This document shows, piece after piece, positions 1-9,596 of a stretch of 64,000 nucleotides of DNA. Location of the stretch: the NCBI RefSeq assembly GCF_009789675.1, contig NZ_CP046913.1:3038001-3102000 (forward strand), given 5' to 3'. Position 1 is the stretch's first letter. Each line of letters starts with the position of its first letter. The position numbers and the translations under genes are program-made. Under the pieces are notes generated by a model. The model was not told the origin of the DNA and ran no database searches. It saw only the letters and a list, made by a program, of their open reading frames with translations. This DNA is from Paraburkholderia acidisoli. Lineage in GTDB: Bacteria; Pseudomonadota; Gammaproteobacteria; Burkholderiales; Burkholderiaceae.

Positions 1-1092
1 CAGCAAACGCCGGGCGACGGCAGCGATTCGACCGATGCGAGCGGCCAGGCCGGCACCCAGGCGAGCAGCGACAGCACGCTCGCGGGCGTCGCCTCGGCGG
101 CGGCCGCCGCGGCCGCGACGGCGGCCACGGGCGCGACCGGCGCCGACGCCAGCGGCGCGAGCGCCACGGCCGCCACGGGCGATCCGAAGTCGGTGAGCGC
201 GGCGTTCCAGGCGGCGCTCTCGAAGCTGCGCGGCGGCGGCGCGGGCGCGCTCGCGACCGGCACGGCGAACGCCAACGGCACCGGCGGCGGCGCGGCCAGC
301 ACCTCGGCCGACGCTGCCTCGGCGGGCACCAACATCGCCAGCAGCTTTGCCTCGCACCTGAGCGAGCACGGCCAGGAGAAGGCCTTCGACGCGGCCACGG
401 CCAGCGCCACCACCGACGCCGCCAAGGCCGCGAGCGACGCGCTCTCGGCGGCGGCGCAGCAGCAGGCCGCCGCGGCCGGCACGCAAACCAGCGCCGCGAG
501 CACCGCCACGGCCACCGACGCGCTTGCCGCGACGCAAGCCGCCGCCATGGCAGCGGCCACCGCCGCGCAAACCCAGGCGGCGCAGGCCGCGAGCACGGGC
601 GGCGCGACGGCCGCGGGCGCCAGCTCGGCCGAGTCGAACGCCATTTCCGCCCAGGTCGGCAGCAGCGACTGGGAAGACGCGTTCAACCAGAAGGTGGTGT
701 TCCTCTCGAACGCGCATCAGTCTTCGGCGGAACTCACGCTCAATCCGAAGGATCTCGGGCCGCTCCAGGTCGTGCTGCAGGTCACCGACACGCACGCGCA
801 CGCCCTCTTCGTCTCGCAGCACCAGAACGTGCGCGAAGCCGTGGAAGCCGCGCTGCCGAAGCTGCGCGAGGCGATGGAGCAGAACGGCATCGGTCTGGGC
901 AGCGCCAGCGTCTCCGACGGCTTTTCGCGCCAGATGAACCAGCAGGCGCAGGACGGCGGCTCGGGCCGCTCGGGCTCGTCGCGGTCGGGGTCGAGCGTGT
1001 TCGGCGCGTCGGACGCCGGCGACGACACGGCCAGCGTGGCCGCCACGACCACCACGACGCGCCAGGTCGGGCTGATCGACACGTTCGCCTGA
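1..1092 (+). CDS. fliK: Flagellar hook-length control protein FliK, 5'-truncated
   Basis: The reading frame is open from the first base of the window, so the N-terminus lies outside it; a GTG at 193 is only an internal codon. The visible 363 residues are mostly Ala/Thr/Ser/Gly low-complexity sequence, as expected for the secreted molecular-ruler part of FliK. The last ~140 residues hold the conserved Flg_hook domain (ELTLNPKDLGPLQVVLQV at about residues 243-260), which contacts FlhB and switches export from hook to filament substrates. A Ser/Arg/Gly-rich tail follows. It precedes fliL on the same strand, as is usual. Identity rests on the C-terminal domain and the position. Confidence 0.9.
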   Translation, partial: QQTPGDGSDSTDASGQAGTQASSDSTLAGVASAAAAAAATAATGATGADASGASATAATGDPKSVSAAFQAALSKLRGGGAGALATGTANANGTGGGAASTSADAASAGTNIASSFASHLSEHGQEKAFDAATASATTDAAKAASDALSAAAQQQAAAAGTQTSAASTATATDALAATQAAAMAAATAAQTQAAQAASTGGATAAGASSAESNAISAQVGSSDWEDAFNQKVVFLSNAHQSSAELTLNPKDLGPLQVVLQVTDTHAHALFVSQHQNVREAVEAALPKLREAMEQNGIGLGSASVSDGFSRQMNQQAQDGGSGRSGSSRSGSSVFGASDAGDDTASVAATTTTTRQVGLIDTFA

Positions 1093-1572
1093 GCCGGGCG
1101 GCGGTTTGCCGACGCGTCGACGATAAAAGCGCGCCGCGAAGCCGCCCGGTTTCGCGGCGCCTTTGCGCATCGGCGCGGCACCGCTGCCGCCCCGATTTCG
1201 CGCGCGGCCGGCGGCTTGATCGACGGTCGATCCGGTGACAAGCCGCCCATACGCGACACGTAGACCGCGCATAAGCGGCATATAGGCCACACGCAGGCCG
1301 CAGATCAGCGGTACATCAGCGCCACATCAGCGACACATCAGCGGCACGCGGCGGGGCAAGCCCGCCGCAAACGCCGCCCGGCCGACGCCAGCGCCGTTCC
1401 CGCCGCGCCGGCACAAAGCCACGAGATAGCCGGAATTCCCCCGTCTATTCCTCCCATCGCCCAAGAGCGAAAGCCGCAACAATTCATGCTGCCCGGACCG
1501 GTCTTTGAACCGGCGCCCCGGAACCACGCAAGCATTCAGGCACAAGCAGTCTCAAGCAGGCTCAAGATCGAC
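1093..1572. other. 480-bp fliK-fliL intergenic region
   Basis: I see no convincing gene; the short frames on either strand lack ribosome-binding sites and family features. It holds a short 11-bp tandem repeat (listed separately) and several near-repeats of CATAAGCGGCATA type just upstream. It presumably contains the promoter of fliLMNOPQR, but I cannot place it. Confidence 0.5.
1302..1345. repeat. 11-bp tandem repeat, about four copies
   Basis: Four consecutive 11-base units of consensus ACATCAGCGNC (first unit AGATCAGCGGT) lie in the fliK-fliL gap. They are nearly perfect, with variation mainly at the tenth base. No coding role is apparent. Confidence 0.7.
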
Positions 1573-2082
1573 ATGGCGACCACCACCGCATCCCAGCAAG
1601 CCGCGCCCCAGGGCGCGAAGAAACCCGGACCGATGAAGCGCATCATCGTGATCGCGCTCATCGCGATCCTCGCCGCCGCCGCAGCGGGCGGCGCGACGTG
1701 GTTCTTCATGTCGCGCCACGCCGCGAGCGCGCCGGCCGCCAACGCGCCGCCCCCGCCGCCGCCCGTGCCCGTGTATTACGCGCTCGAGCCGATGACCGTC
1801 AACCTGCAGTCGGACGACGGCGAATCGCATTTCCTGCGCATTGGCCTCACGCTCAAGCTCGACACCCAGGCGACCCAGGAAGAACTCGTGGCGCGCATGC
1901 CCGAGATCCGCAGCCGCCTGCTGCTCGCGCTCTCGAACAAGCATCCGTCCGATCTCGCGCCGCTCGACGGCAAGCGCGCGCTCGCCACGGAACTCGCCGT
2001 GCTGATCTCGAAGCCGACCGACCCGCGCGAGAAGCCCGCGCATGTCGAAGACGTGCTGTTCACCGAATTCGTCGTGCAGTGA
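1573..2082 (+). CDS. fliL: Flagellar basal body-associated protein FliL
   Basis: A 169-residue inner-membrane protein that sits around the stator and supports motor torque. A short cytoplasmic N-terminus ending in basic KKPGPMKR is followed by one membrane segment (about residues 19-41, IIVIALIAILAAAAAGG). A proline-rich linker leads into a periplasmic FliL domain. The start ATG at 1573 is chosen because an upstream in-frame ATG at 1486 would add 29 residues of non-conserved sequence before the basic/membrane segment. The local Shine-Dalgarno is weak. It lies 78 bp ahead of fliM and probably heads the fliLMNOPQR transcript. Confidence 0.93.
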   Translation: MATTTASQQAAPQGAKKPGPMKRIIVIALIAILAAAAAGGATWFFMSRHAASAPAANAPPPPPPVPVYYALEPMTVNLQSDDGESHFLRIGLTLKLDTQATQEELVARMPEIRSRLLLALSNKHPSDLAPLDGKRALATELAVLISKPTDPREKPAHVEDVLFTEFVVQ

Positions 2083-2160
2083 GCGTGCCGAAATGATCAC
2101 CTCGATCCACACCGCGTCGATTGCAGCCATGCTCGCGCGCCGCTCGGAGGGCCAGTCATC

Positions 2161-3165
2161 ATGACGATGGGTCACGACGAGTTCATGTCGCAGGAGGAGG
2201 TCGATGCCCTCCTCAAGGGCGTCACCGGTGAAGTCGATTCCGAGTCGAGCGCTTCCGAAAAGCAGGGTGTACGGCCCTACAACATCGCGACGCAGGAACG
2301 GATCGTTCGCGGCCGGATGCCCGGCCTCGAAATCATCAACGAGCGTTTCGCCCGTTTGATGCGCGTGGGCATCTTCAACTTCATGCGCCGCACCGCCGAA
2401 ATCTCGGTCGGTCCCGTGCGCGTGCAGAAGTACAGCGAGTTCACCCGCAACCTGCCGATTCCGACCAACCTGAATCTGGTGCACGTGAAGCCGCTGCGCG
2501 GCACCTCGCTGTTCGTGTTCGACCCGAACCTCGTGTTCTTCGTGGTCGACAACCTGTTCGGCGGCGACGGCCGGTTCCACACGCGTGTGGAAGGCCGCGA
2601 CTTTACGCAGACCGAGCAGCGCATCATCAGCAAGCTGCTCAACCTCGTGTTCGAGCACTACACGACGGCGTGGAAGAGCGTGCGCCCGCTGAATTTCGAA
2701 TACGTGCGCTCGGAAATGCACACGCAGTTCGCCAACGTGGCCACGCCGAACGAAATCGTCATCGTCACGCAGTTCTCGATCGAGTTCGGCTCGATCGGCG
2801 GCACGCTGCACATCTGCATGCCGTACTCGATGATCGAACCGATCCGCGACGTGCTCGCCTCGCCGATCCAGGGCGAAGTGCTCGACGTGGACCGCCGCTG
2901 GGTGCGCGTGCTCTCGCAGCAGGTGCAGGCCGCGGAAGTCGAACTCACGGCCGATCTCGCGCAGATGCCCGTCACGTTCGACCAGATCCTGAACATGAAG
3001 AAGGGCGACGTGCTGCCGATCAATATCGCCGAGCACATCGTCGCCAAGGTCGACGGCGTGCCGGTGATGGAATGCGGCTACGGAATTTTCAATGGTCAAT
3101 ACGCGTTGCGGGTCCAGAAGATGATCAGCGCAGCCGATACGATGAAGGAAGGTGGATATGAGTGA
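2161..3165 (+). CDS. fliM: Flagellar motor switch protein FliM
   Basis: C-ring protein, 334 residues, normal length. The N-terminal segment MSQEEVDALLKG is the CheY-P-binding peptide (EIDALL type). A CheC/FliM middle domain contains LVFFVVDNLFGGDG (about residues 123-136). The C-terminal SpoA domain packs with FliN. The start at 2161 follows a GGAGGG Shine-Dalgarno at 2146-2151; ATG codons at 2167 and 2185 are alternatives. The end overlaps fliN by 8 bp, indicating translational coupling. Confidence 0.97.
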   Translation: MTMGHDEFMSQEEVDALLKGVTGEVDSESSASEKQGVRPYNIATQERIVRGRMPGLEIINERFARLMRVGIFNFMRRTAEISVGPVRVQKYSEFTRNLPIPTNLNLVHVKPLRGTSLFVFDPNLVFFVVDNLFGGDGRFHTRVEGRDFTQTEQRIISKLLNLVFEHYTTAWKSVRPLNFEYVRSEMHTQFANVATPNEIVIVTQFSIEFGSIGGTLHICMPYSMIEPIRDVLASPIQGEVLDVDRRWVRVLSQQVQAAEVELTADLAQMPVTFDQILNMKKGDVLPINIAEHIVAKVDGVPVMECGYGIFNGQYALRVQKMISAADTMKEGGYE

Positions 3166-3601
3166 CGTCAACGGCACGAGCGCGGAAGAGCCGGTGCTCG
3201 AAGCAGGTCAGGACGCAGCGGACGACGCGATGGACGATTGGGCCGCCGCGCTCGCCGAGCAGAACAGCAACGAAGCGCCCGCCGCCGCTCCCGCGGCCGT
3301 GTTCCAGCCGCTTTCGAAGGTCGACGCGAACTCGACGCGCAACGACATCGACATGATTCTGGACATTCCCGTCCAGATGACCGTCGAACTCGGCCGCACC
3401 AAGATCGCCATCCGCAACCTGCTGCAACTCGCGCAGGGTTCGGTGGTGGAGCTGGACGGTCTCGCGGGCGAGCCGATGGACGTGCTCGTGAACGGCTGCC
3501 TCATCGCCCAGGGCGAAGTGGTGGTCGTGAACGACAAGTTCGGCATTCGCCTCACCGACATCATCACGCCCTCCGAGCGCATCCGGAAACTGAACCGATG
3601 A
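3158..3601 (+). CDS. fliN: Flagellar motor switch protein FliN
   Basis: 147-residue C-ring component. A non-conserved acidic and Ala/Pro-rich N-terminal ~60 residues precedes the conserved SpoA domain (DMILDIPVQMTVELGRTKIA, then VNGCLIAQGEVVVVNDKFGIR). ATG 3158 is chosen because it follows an AAGGAAGGTGG Shine-Dalgarno and starts MSDVNGT; a GTG at 3152 is possible. It overlaps the fliM end by 8 bp and the fliO start by ATGA, so the genes are coupled. Confidence 0.96.
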   Translation: MSDVNGTSAEEPVLEAGQDAADDAMDDWAAALAEQNSNEAPAAAPAAVFQPLSKVDANSTRNDIDMILDIPVQMTVELGRTKIAIRNLLQLAQGSVVELDGLAGEPMDVLVNGCLIAQGEVVVVNDKFGIRLTDIITPSERIRKLNR

Positions 3602-4230
3602 AACCCCAGGCCGTTCCCGTCTCGTCCTCCGCCACCGCTCGCGCACCGAAGTCCCAAAGTGCGCGCGTGCTGCGATTCTCGTGGCGCCTTGCCGTGCACC
3701 TCGCGCTGTTCGGCGCGGCGGTGATCGCCACGCTGAACGCGAAGGCCGCCGACCTCCAGGCGGTCAATCAGGCGGCGCACGCGGCGTCCGGTTCGGCCAG
3801 CACCGCGGCGATCGCGGGTAGCGCCGTGCCGTCGCTCGGCTTCGGCGCGCTGGTGCAGACGGTGCTCGGCCTCGCGCTGGTGATCGGCGTGGTGTTCGGC
3901 TGCGCGTGGCTCGCGCGGCGTCTCGGGCTGCAAGGCGGCACGAAGAACGCGCTCGTGAAGACGGTGGGCGGCGCCTCGCTCGGCGGCAAGGAGCGCGTGG
4001 CCGTGGTCGAGATCGGCGACACCTGGCTCGTGCTGGGCGCCGCGCCCGGCAACGTGCGCCTGCTGCACACCCTGCCCGCGGGCGAACTGCCCGCCTCGGC
4101 CGCCGCGACGAATCCCTCGTCGCCCGCCCTTTCGGGCAGCTTCGGACAGCGCTTCCGTGACGCGCTGAAGAGCGAAGCCGGCAAGCGTATCAACGCACGT
4201 TTTGGACGTCACGACGGCGGAGCGCGGTAA
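3598..4230 (+). CDS. fliO: Flagellar biosynthetic protein FliO
   Basis: 210-residue membrane protein that helps assemble the FliP ring of the export gate. A possible signal or first hydrophobic stretch lies at about residues 27-50 (LAVHLALFGAAVIATLNAKA). The conserved FliO segment has a membrane helix (LVQTVLGLALVIGVVFGCAWLARRLG, around 85-110) followed by a cytoplasmic domain with GKERVAVVEIGDTWLVLG. The ATG overlaps the fliN stop (ATGA). The same frame is open far upstream into fliN, but that part is a shadow. FliO is poorly conserved in general; context makes the call firm. Confidence 0.92.
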   Translation: MKPQAVPVSSSATARAPKSQSARVLRFSWRLAVHLALFGAAVIATLNAKAADLQAVNQAAHAASGSASTAAIAGSAVPSLGFGALVQTVLGLALVIGVVFGCAWLARRLGLQGGTKNALVKTVGGASLGGKERVAVVEIGDTWLVLGAAPGNVRLLHTLPAGELPASAAATNPSSPALSGSFGQRFRDALKSEAGKRINARFGRHDGGAR

Positions 4231-5067
4231 ATGCACGGCAGTTCCCTTCAAGCGGCGCACGCCGACGGCCACGGCCTCGCGCGCGCCCAATCCCTCGCGA
4301 AACTGGCGCGCACGGCACTGCCGTTCGCGCTGATGCTCGGCGCCGGCGCCCTCGCCTTCGCGCTGCCGCACGTCGCGCATGCGCAGTCCACGGCGGGCCT
4401 GCCCGCCTTCAACACGAGCCCCGGCCCGAACGGCGGCACGACCTACTCGCTGAGCGTGCAGACGATGCTGCTGCTCACGATGCTGTCGTTCCTGCCCGCG
4501 ATGGTGCTGATGATGACGAGCTTCACGCGCATCATCATCGTGCTCTCGCTGCTGCGCCAGGCGATCGGCACGACCACCACGCCGCCCAACCAGGTGCTGG
4601 TCGGTCTCGCGCTGTTCCTCACGATGTTCGTGATGTCGCCCGTGCTCGACAAGGCCTACAACGACGCCTACAAGCCGTTCGCGGCGGGCACGATCTCGAT
4701 GGACGACGCGGTCACGCGCGGCGTCGCGCCGTTCAAGACCTTCATGCTGCGCCAGACCCGCGAGTCCGATCTCGCCCTGTTCGCGCGCATCTCGCACGCC
4801 GCGCCGATGCAAGGCCCGGAAGACGTGCCGCTCACGCTGCTCGTGCCCTCGTTCGTCACGAGCGAGCTGAAGACGGGCTTCCAGATCGGCTTCACGGTGT
4901 TCATTCCGTTTCTCATCATCGACATGGTGGTGGCGAGCGTGCTGATGTCGATGGGTATGATGATGGTCTCGCCCTCCACGATTTCGTTGCCGTTCAAGCT
5001 CATGCTGTTCGTGCTGGTGGACGGCTGGCAATTGCTGATCGGCTCGCTCGCGCAGAGCTTCACGTAA
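4231..5067 (+). CDS. fliP: Flagellar export gate protein FliP
   Basis: 278 residues. A cleavable signal-like N-terminus ([22 protein letters not shown], about 30-51) is followed by the FliP domain: [20 protein letters not shown], the family signature [16 protein letters not shown], and C-terminal helices including [20 protein letters not shown]. It forms the FliP5FliQ4FliR1 gate in the inner membrane. It starts immediately after the fliO stop with no gap. The unusually long leader before the signal core (about 30 residues) is the only oddity. Confidence 0.97.
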   Translation: MHGSSLQAAHADGHGLARAQSLAKLARTALPFALMLGAGALAFALPHVAHAQSTAGLPAFNTSPGPNGGTTYSLSVQTMLLLTMLSFLPAMVLMMTSFTRIIIVLSLLRQAIGTTTTPPNQVLVGLALFLTMFVMSPVLDKAYNDAYKPFAAGTISMDDAVTRGVAPFKTFMLRQTRESDLALFARISHAAPMQGPEDVPLTLLVPSFVTSELKTGFQIGFTVFIPFLIIDMVVASVLMSMGMMMVSPSTISLPFKLMLFVLVDGWQLLIGSLAQSFT

Positions 5068-5077
5068 GGAGAACGCC

Positions 5078-5347
5078 ATGACGCCAGAATCCATCATGAC
5101 GCTCAGCCATCAGGCGATGTACGTCGCGCTGCTGATGGCCGCGCCCCTCCTGCTCGTCTCGCTCGTCGTGGGTCTCGCGGTGAGCCTGTTCCAGGCCGCC
5201 ACGCAGATCAACGAAACCACGCTCTCGTTCATCCCGAAGCTGATCGCGATCGCGGTCACGCTGGTGATCGCCGGGCCGTGGATGCTCACGACCATGCTCG
5301 ACTACATGCACAACATGTTCACGAGCATTCCCGCGCTCGCGAGCTGA
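5078..5347 (+). CDS. fliQ: Flagellar export gate protein FliQ
   Basis: 89-residue two-helix membrane protein of standard length. It has the conserved region QATTQINE-like (QAATQINETTLSFIPK) between the helices MYVALLMAAPLLLVSLVVGL and LIAIAVTLVIAGPWMLTTML. A strong AAGGAG Shine-Dalgarno lies in the 10-bp gap after fliP. Confidence 0.97.
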   Translation: MTPESIMTLSHQAMYVALLMAAPLLLVSLVVGLAVSLFQAATQINETTLSFIPKLIAIAVTLVIAGPWMLTTMLDYMHNMFTSIPALAS

Positions 5348-5450
5348 CGCCCGGCGCCGCGCGCCGGCGCGCGGCTGCCCGCTCTCACGCCACTCCACGA
5401 CACGCGCCGCGGCGGCCGCTTCCGGCCGCGGGCGCCTCTCCCGACGCACG

Positions 5451-6242
5451 ATGTTTACGGTCACCTACGCGCAACTGAACGCCTGGCTCACGGCCTTTCT
5501 CTGGCCGTTCGCGCGCATTCTCGCGCTCGTGGCCGTGGCGCCGATCGTGGGCAACCATTCGGTGCCCACGCGCGTGAAGATCGCGCTCGCGGGCTTCACG
5601 ACGCTGATCGTCGCGCCGACTATCGGCGCGATGCCGCAGGCCACGGTGTTCTCGGCCGAAGGCGTGTGGATCCTCGTCAACCAGTTCCTGATCGGCGTGA
5701 CGCTCGGCTTCGTGATGCAGCTCGTGTTCGCGGTGGTGACGGCGGCGGGCGACCTCATGAGCCTCGGCATGGGGCTCGGCTTCGCGAGCTTCTTCGATCC
5801 GCAGGCCAATACCACCACGCCCGCGCTCTCCTCGTGGTTCAACATGATGGCGATGCTCGCGTTCCTCGTGTTCGACGGCCATCTGCAGATGATCGCGGCG
5901 CTCGTGAACACCTTCCAGACGCTGCCCGTCTCGGCCAACGTGCTCGGCGCCAACGGCTTTCGCGTGCTCGCGGGCTGGGGCGCGACGGTGCTCAACTCGG
6001 GCCTGCTGCTCTCGCTGCCCGTGGTGGTGGCGCTCCTCATCACCAATCTGTCGCTCGGCATTCTCAACCGCGCGGCGCCGCAGATCGGTATTTTCCAGAT
6101 CGGTTTCGCGCTCACGATGCTCGTGGGCATGGTGCTCATCCAGATCATGATGCCGAACCTGATTCCCTACTTCGCGCGCCTGTTCGACAGCGGTTTCGAC
6201 GAAATGGGGCGGGTGGCGGCGGGGTTGCGGCCGGCCGGGTAA
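5451..6242 (+). CDS. fliR: Flagellar export gate protein FliR
   Basis: 263-residue multi-spanning membrane protein, the single-copy component of the export gate that pairs with FlhB. It starts MFTVTYAQLNAWL and has about six hydrophobic segments, with LMSLGMGLGFASFFDPQ and NTTTPALSSWFNMMAMLAFL as typical FliR regions. The Shine-Dalgarno is weak and the 103-bp gap from fliQ is GC-rich and non-coding. It is the last gene of this block; a bidirectional terminator follows. Confidence 0.96.
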   Translation: MFTVTYAQLNAWLTAFLWPFARILALVAVAPIVGNHSVPTRVKIALAGFTTLIVAPTIGAMPQATVFSAEGVWILVNQFLIGVTLGFVMQLVFAVVTAAGDLMSLGMGLGFASFFDPQANTTTPALSSWFNMMAMLAFLVFDGHLQMIAALVNTFQTLPVSANVLGANGFRVLAGWGATVLNSGLLLSLPVVVALLITNLSLGILNRAAPQIGIFQIGFALTMLVGMVLIQIMMPNLIPYFARLFDSGFDEMGRVAAGLRPAG

Positions 6243-6270
6243 GCGTCGCCGCCGAACCGGCGGCGCCATG

Positions 6271-6300
6271 AAAAAAGCGGACCGAAGTCCGCTTTTTTTT
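6271..6300. terminator. Bidirectional Rho-independent terminator between fliR and flgL
   Basis: A perfect stem AAAAGCGGAC / GTCCGCTTTT with loop CGAA, with an A-run on one side and a T-run on the other. It serves the converging fliR (+) and flgL (-) genes. Confidence 0.9.
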
Positions 6301-6324
6301 CCTCCGCTCAAACCCGCGGCATCG

Positions 6325-7566
6325 TCACGGATTGATGTACTGGAACAGCGAGAGGTTCTGCGTTGCGGCAAAGCTCTTCTGCGACGCCGTGAGCGCGTTG
6401 GAGAGCTGCTCGAACTGGCTGATCGCCGAAACCATGTCGGTGCTCGTCAGGTCCTGCAGATTCGTGGTCACCTGCAGCGAGTTCGTCGACGTCACGGTTT
6501 GCAGCGCCTTCACTTCCTGCTCGCGGCCGCCCACCGAAGCCTGCATGGTGATCACGTTCGACAGCGAATTGCCGAGCTGCGTGAGACCCGTGTTGAGCTG
6601 GTTGGTGAGCGTCGCGACGGCGGCCGGCGAGTTGTTGGTCGGCGTCTGCAGCGCGCTGATCACGTTGTCGATGGTCTTGAACACGTCGGTGTTCGCCGAG
6701 TTGCTGGCCGGCGTGACCGAGAACGCGTCGCCGCCCTTGGGCGAACCCGTGATCGACACGTTCATGCCGCTGCCGAGCGGGATCGCGTCGCCGGACGTGT
6801 AGGCCGCGGGCGAGGTGGTCGTCGGCGGATTCGCGGTGTTGTCGGTGACCGTGTAGCTGATGTTGCCGCTGCCGTCGTCGCTGAAATTGATCGCGTAGCT
6901 GTCGTTGTTGGTGGCTTGCGACGGATCGGTCACCGTCACGGCGCTCACCACGCCCGTGCCCGTGTTGCCGGTGCTCGCCGACTGCACGATGTCCGAACCC
7001 ACGGCCTGCACGCTCTGGAACACCTGCGCGCCCGTGTCGCCCACGGCGATCTGGCGCGAGCCCGAGACCTGCATGGTGCGCTGGCCGGCGTCGCCGTTGT
7101 AGGTTACGCCGCCGCCCGAGGCGTTCGAGAACACCTGCGAGGTGCTCTGGAAGCCCGAGAAAATGTAGTTGCCCGAGCCGTCCGTGGTGTTGGCGAGCGT
7201 GAGCAGCTGGTTGCGCAAGCCCGTCATCTGCTGGGCGAGCGCCGAGCGGTCGGAGTCGTTCAACGCGCCGTTCTGCGACTGGATCATGAGCGAGTTGATG
7301 CTCTGCAGCGTGCTCGTCACGCTCGTGAGCGTGTTGTCTTCCAGTTGCAGCGAGCTGAGCGCCGTGGTCTGGTTCGACGCGTACTGCGAGAGCGTCGCGC
7401 TGGTCGCGGAGAGCTGCACGGCCTGCGCCGCGCCGAGCGGGTCGTCCGCGGGCGTCGAGAGCGCCGAACCCGAGGAGATCTGGGCCTGGAGCTGCAGGAT
7501 TTGCGCCTGCTGGTTCTCCATCGTCGAGACGTTGTTCGAATAGAGCTGGGAAGTCGCGATACGCAT
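6325..7566 (-). CDS. flgL: Hook-filament junction protein FlgL (HAP3)
   Basis: 413 residues. The N-terminus MRIATSQLYSNNVSTMENQQ and the flagellin-like D0/D1 heptads (QISSGSALSTPADDPLGAAQ) match FlgL. The C-terminus (LSNALTASQKSFAATQNLSLFQYINP) is the second half of the coiled coil. The central 150-300 region is variable, Ser/Thr/Asn/Gly-rich. It follows flgK after 11 bp on the same strand and shares its sigma-28 promoter. It joins hook to filament with FlgK. Confidence 0.95.
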   Translation of the reverse strand: MRIATSQLYSNNVSTMENQQAQILQLQAQISSGSALSTPADDPLGAAQAVQLSATSATLSQYASNQTTALSSLQLEDNTLTSVTSTLQSINSLMIQSQNGALNDSDRSALAQQMTGLRNQLLTLANTTDGSGNYIFSGFQSTSQVFSNASGGGVTYNGDAGQRTMQVSGSRQIAVGDTGAQVFQSVQAVGSDIVQSASTGNTGTGVVSAVTVTDPSQATNNDSYAINFSDDGSGNISYTVTDNTANPPTTTSPAAYTSGDAIPLGSGMNVSITGSPKGGDAFSVTPASNSANTDVFKTIDNVISALQTPTNNSPAAVATLTNQLNTGLTQLGNSLSNVITMQASVGGREQEVKALQTVTSTNSLQVTTNLQDLTSTDMVSAISQFEQLSNALTASQKSFAATQNLSLFQYINP

Positions 7567-7577
7567 CGTTCAGCGCC

Positions 7578-9596
7578 TCACTGGAAAATGCCGATCAGGG
7601 TCTGGAACAGCGAGGCGGCCGTTTGGATGACCTTGCTGTTCGCCTGATAAAGCTGCTGGTACTGAAGCAGGCTCGCTGCTTCTTCGTCGAGGTTCACGCC
7701 CTGCACCGACTGCTGCTGCGCGGTGAGCTGCGTCACGAGCGATTGCTGCGACGTGGCCTGCGCATTGAGCTGGCTCGCGTTGTTGCCGATCGTGTTGACG
7801 TAGTTCGAATACGCGCTCGTGAGCGTTTGCGTGCCCGTGTACGACGTGCTCGAGGTGAGGTTCGCGAGCGCGAGCGCGTTGCGGCCGTCCTGCGTGCCGC
7901 TCGTGTTCGCGGCAATCGTGAAGCTGTCGCCGGTCGAAGGCGTGCCGTTGAGCGTGAAGCTCACGTTGTTGGTCGTGCCGCCGCTCGAGTCGGTCGCGCC
8001 GATCACGGTCAGCGTCGCGCCCGTGCTCGGGTCGTAGTTCACGCCCGGATTGCTGGCGTCGATGGTGACCGTCGTGGGCGTGCTCGAACCGGGCGTCGTG
8101 ATCTGCACCTGGGTGCCGTCGGGGAAGCCCGTGAGCGTGCCGCCCGAGCCGCTGGACGCCGCCGTGTAGGTCAGCGTGAGCGGCGTGGACGAGGTCGAGT
8201 AGCCCGAACTCACCGTGCCTTGCGAGACCACGCCGGTCCCGGCGTTGGTGGTCGCGGCCGAAACCAGCACCGGCGTGGCGGCGGCGATCGCGGACGGGTC
8301 CGTGGTCGCGACGGCGAAGCTCGACAGCGCGCCGGCCGTGGGCTGGATCGCGAACACGTCGCCGTCGGCGGGCGTGCCGGACGGCGTGATCGAGAAGCCG
8401 CCCAGCGTGAACGGCGAGGTCGTGCCCGGGTCCGTGCCGACCACCGAGTTGGTGGTCGTGTCGGTCAGCGTGTACGTGCCGCTCGCGTAGGAGAGCTGGA
8501 AGTTGTCCGTTGGCGGCTGGGTCGGGTTGGTGAGCGTGACGCTCATCGAGGTCGTGTCGGTGTTCTTCGAGCTGGCCGTCACGACCGGATTGCCGACCGT
8601 GAAGAGCGCGCCGCCCTGGCCGCCCGAGAGGTTCAGGCCGAGTTCGTTCTGCTGGTTCACCTGCGCCGCGAAGCTGGTCGCGATCGCGCCCAGTTGCGAT
8701 TCCGCCGGATCGAGCGTGTTCGAGACGAACGAGACCAGACCGCCCACGGTGCCGCCTTGCAGCGCCGCCGAGGTCAGCGTCTGCGCCGTGCCTTGCTGTG
8801 CCGCGCTGGCGCCGTTCAGGCCTTGCCACGTGACGGTGAGTTCCGAGGGATTCGTGTCCGAGGGCGCCGTGCCGAGGTTGTAGCTCTGGCCGCTCACCAC
8901 GAGCGGCTGGCCGTTGCTCAGGAACACGCTGTAACCGCTGCTGCCCTGCACGACCTGCGTGCCCACGAGTTGCGAGAGGTTCGCCACGGCCTGGTCGCGC
9001 TCGTCGAGCAACTGGTTCGGCTGCTGGCCGCTGGCGCTGGCCGTCTGGATCTGCGTGTTGAGCTTGGCGATCTGCTGCGTGTAGCTGTTGATCTGCGAGA
9101 CCGCGCTCGTGAGCTGCGTGTTCACGCTCTGGCGCATCGCCGAATACTGTTCGGCCGCCGAGTTGATCTGGTCCGCGAGCGTTTGCGCGTTGGAAAGCGC
9201 GCTCTGGCGCGCCGAGGTATCCGACGGCGAATTCGAGACGGTTTGCAGCCCCGAGAAGAACGACGTGATCGACGAAGCGATGCCCGAGGTCGGGCTGCCC
9301 ACGAGGTTCGAGAGCTGCGTGGCGAGCGTGTAGGAAGCCGTGTACGAGCTGTTCGCCGACTGCGCGTTGTTGACGGCCGTCGTCAGGTACTGGCTGTAGG
9401 CGCGCTGCACGGTCGCCGTGGTCACGCCGCCGCCCAGGTAGCCATTGCTCGTGGACTGGCCGCTCGACTCGTTGAATACCGCCGACTCGACGGTGTATCC
9501 GGCCGTGGACGAGTTGCTGATGTTCTCGCCGGCGGTCGCGATACCGATTTGCGCTGCCTGCAGGCCGCTCAAACCGATCGACATGATGTTGGACAT
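7578..9596 (-). CDS. flgK: Hook-associated protein FlgK (HAP1)
   Basis: 672 residues, within the usual 550-670 range. The N-terminal rod/hook signature MSNIMSIGLSGLQAAQIG...AGENISNSSTAGY is the axial-protein motif (ANNxAN type). The C-terminus GVNLDEEAASLLQYQQLYQANSK is the conserved FlgE/FlgK end. The middle (about 350-560) holds variable Ser/Thr/Gly-rich beta domains that account for the extra length. It is first in the flgKL pair and is preceded by a sigma-28 promoter about 66 bp upstream. Confidence 0.96.
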   Translation of the reverse strand: MSNIMSIGLSGLQAAQIGIATAGENISNSSTAGYTVESAVFNESSGQSTSNGYLGGGVTTATVQRAYSQYLTTAVNNAQSANSSYTASYTLATQLSNLVGSPTSGIASSITSFFSGLQTVSNSPSDTSARQSALSNAQTLADQINSAAEQYSAMRQSVNTQLTSAVSQINSYTQQIAKLNTQIQTASASGQQPNQLLDERDQAVANLSQLVGTQVVQGSSGYSVFLSNGQPLVVSGQSYNLGTAPSDTNPSELTVTWQGLNGASAAQQGTAQTLTSAALQGGTVGGLVSFVSNTLDPAESQLGAIATSFAAQVNQQNELGLNLSGGQGGALFTVGNPVVTASSKNTDTTSMSVTLTNPTQPPTDNFQLSYASGTYTLTDTTTNSVVGTDPGTTSPFTLGGFSITPSGTPADGDVFAIQPTAGALSSFAVATTDPSAIAAATPVLVSAATTNAGTGVVSQGTVSSGYSTSSTPLTLTYTAASSGSGGTLTGFPDGTQVQITTPGSSTPTTVTIDASNPGVNYDPSTGATLTVIGATDSSGGTTNNVSFTLNGTPSTGDSFTIAANTSGTQDGRNALALANLTSSTSYTGTQTLTSAYSNYVNTIGNNASQLNAQATSQQSLVTQLTAQQQSVQGVNLDEEAASLLQYQQLYQANSKVIQTAASLFQTLIGIFQ

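Noticed and set aside
1552..3177. 541-codon minus-strand frame over fliL-fliM
   Set aside because: Compositional shadow of GC-rich coding DNA; Arg/His/Glu-rich with no recognisable domain.
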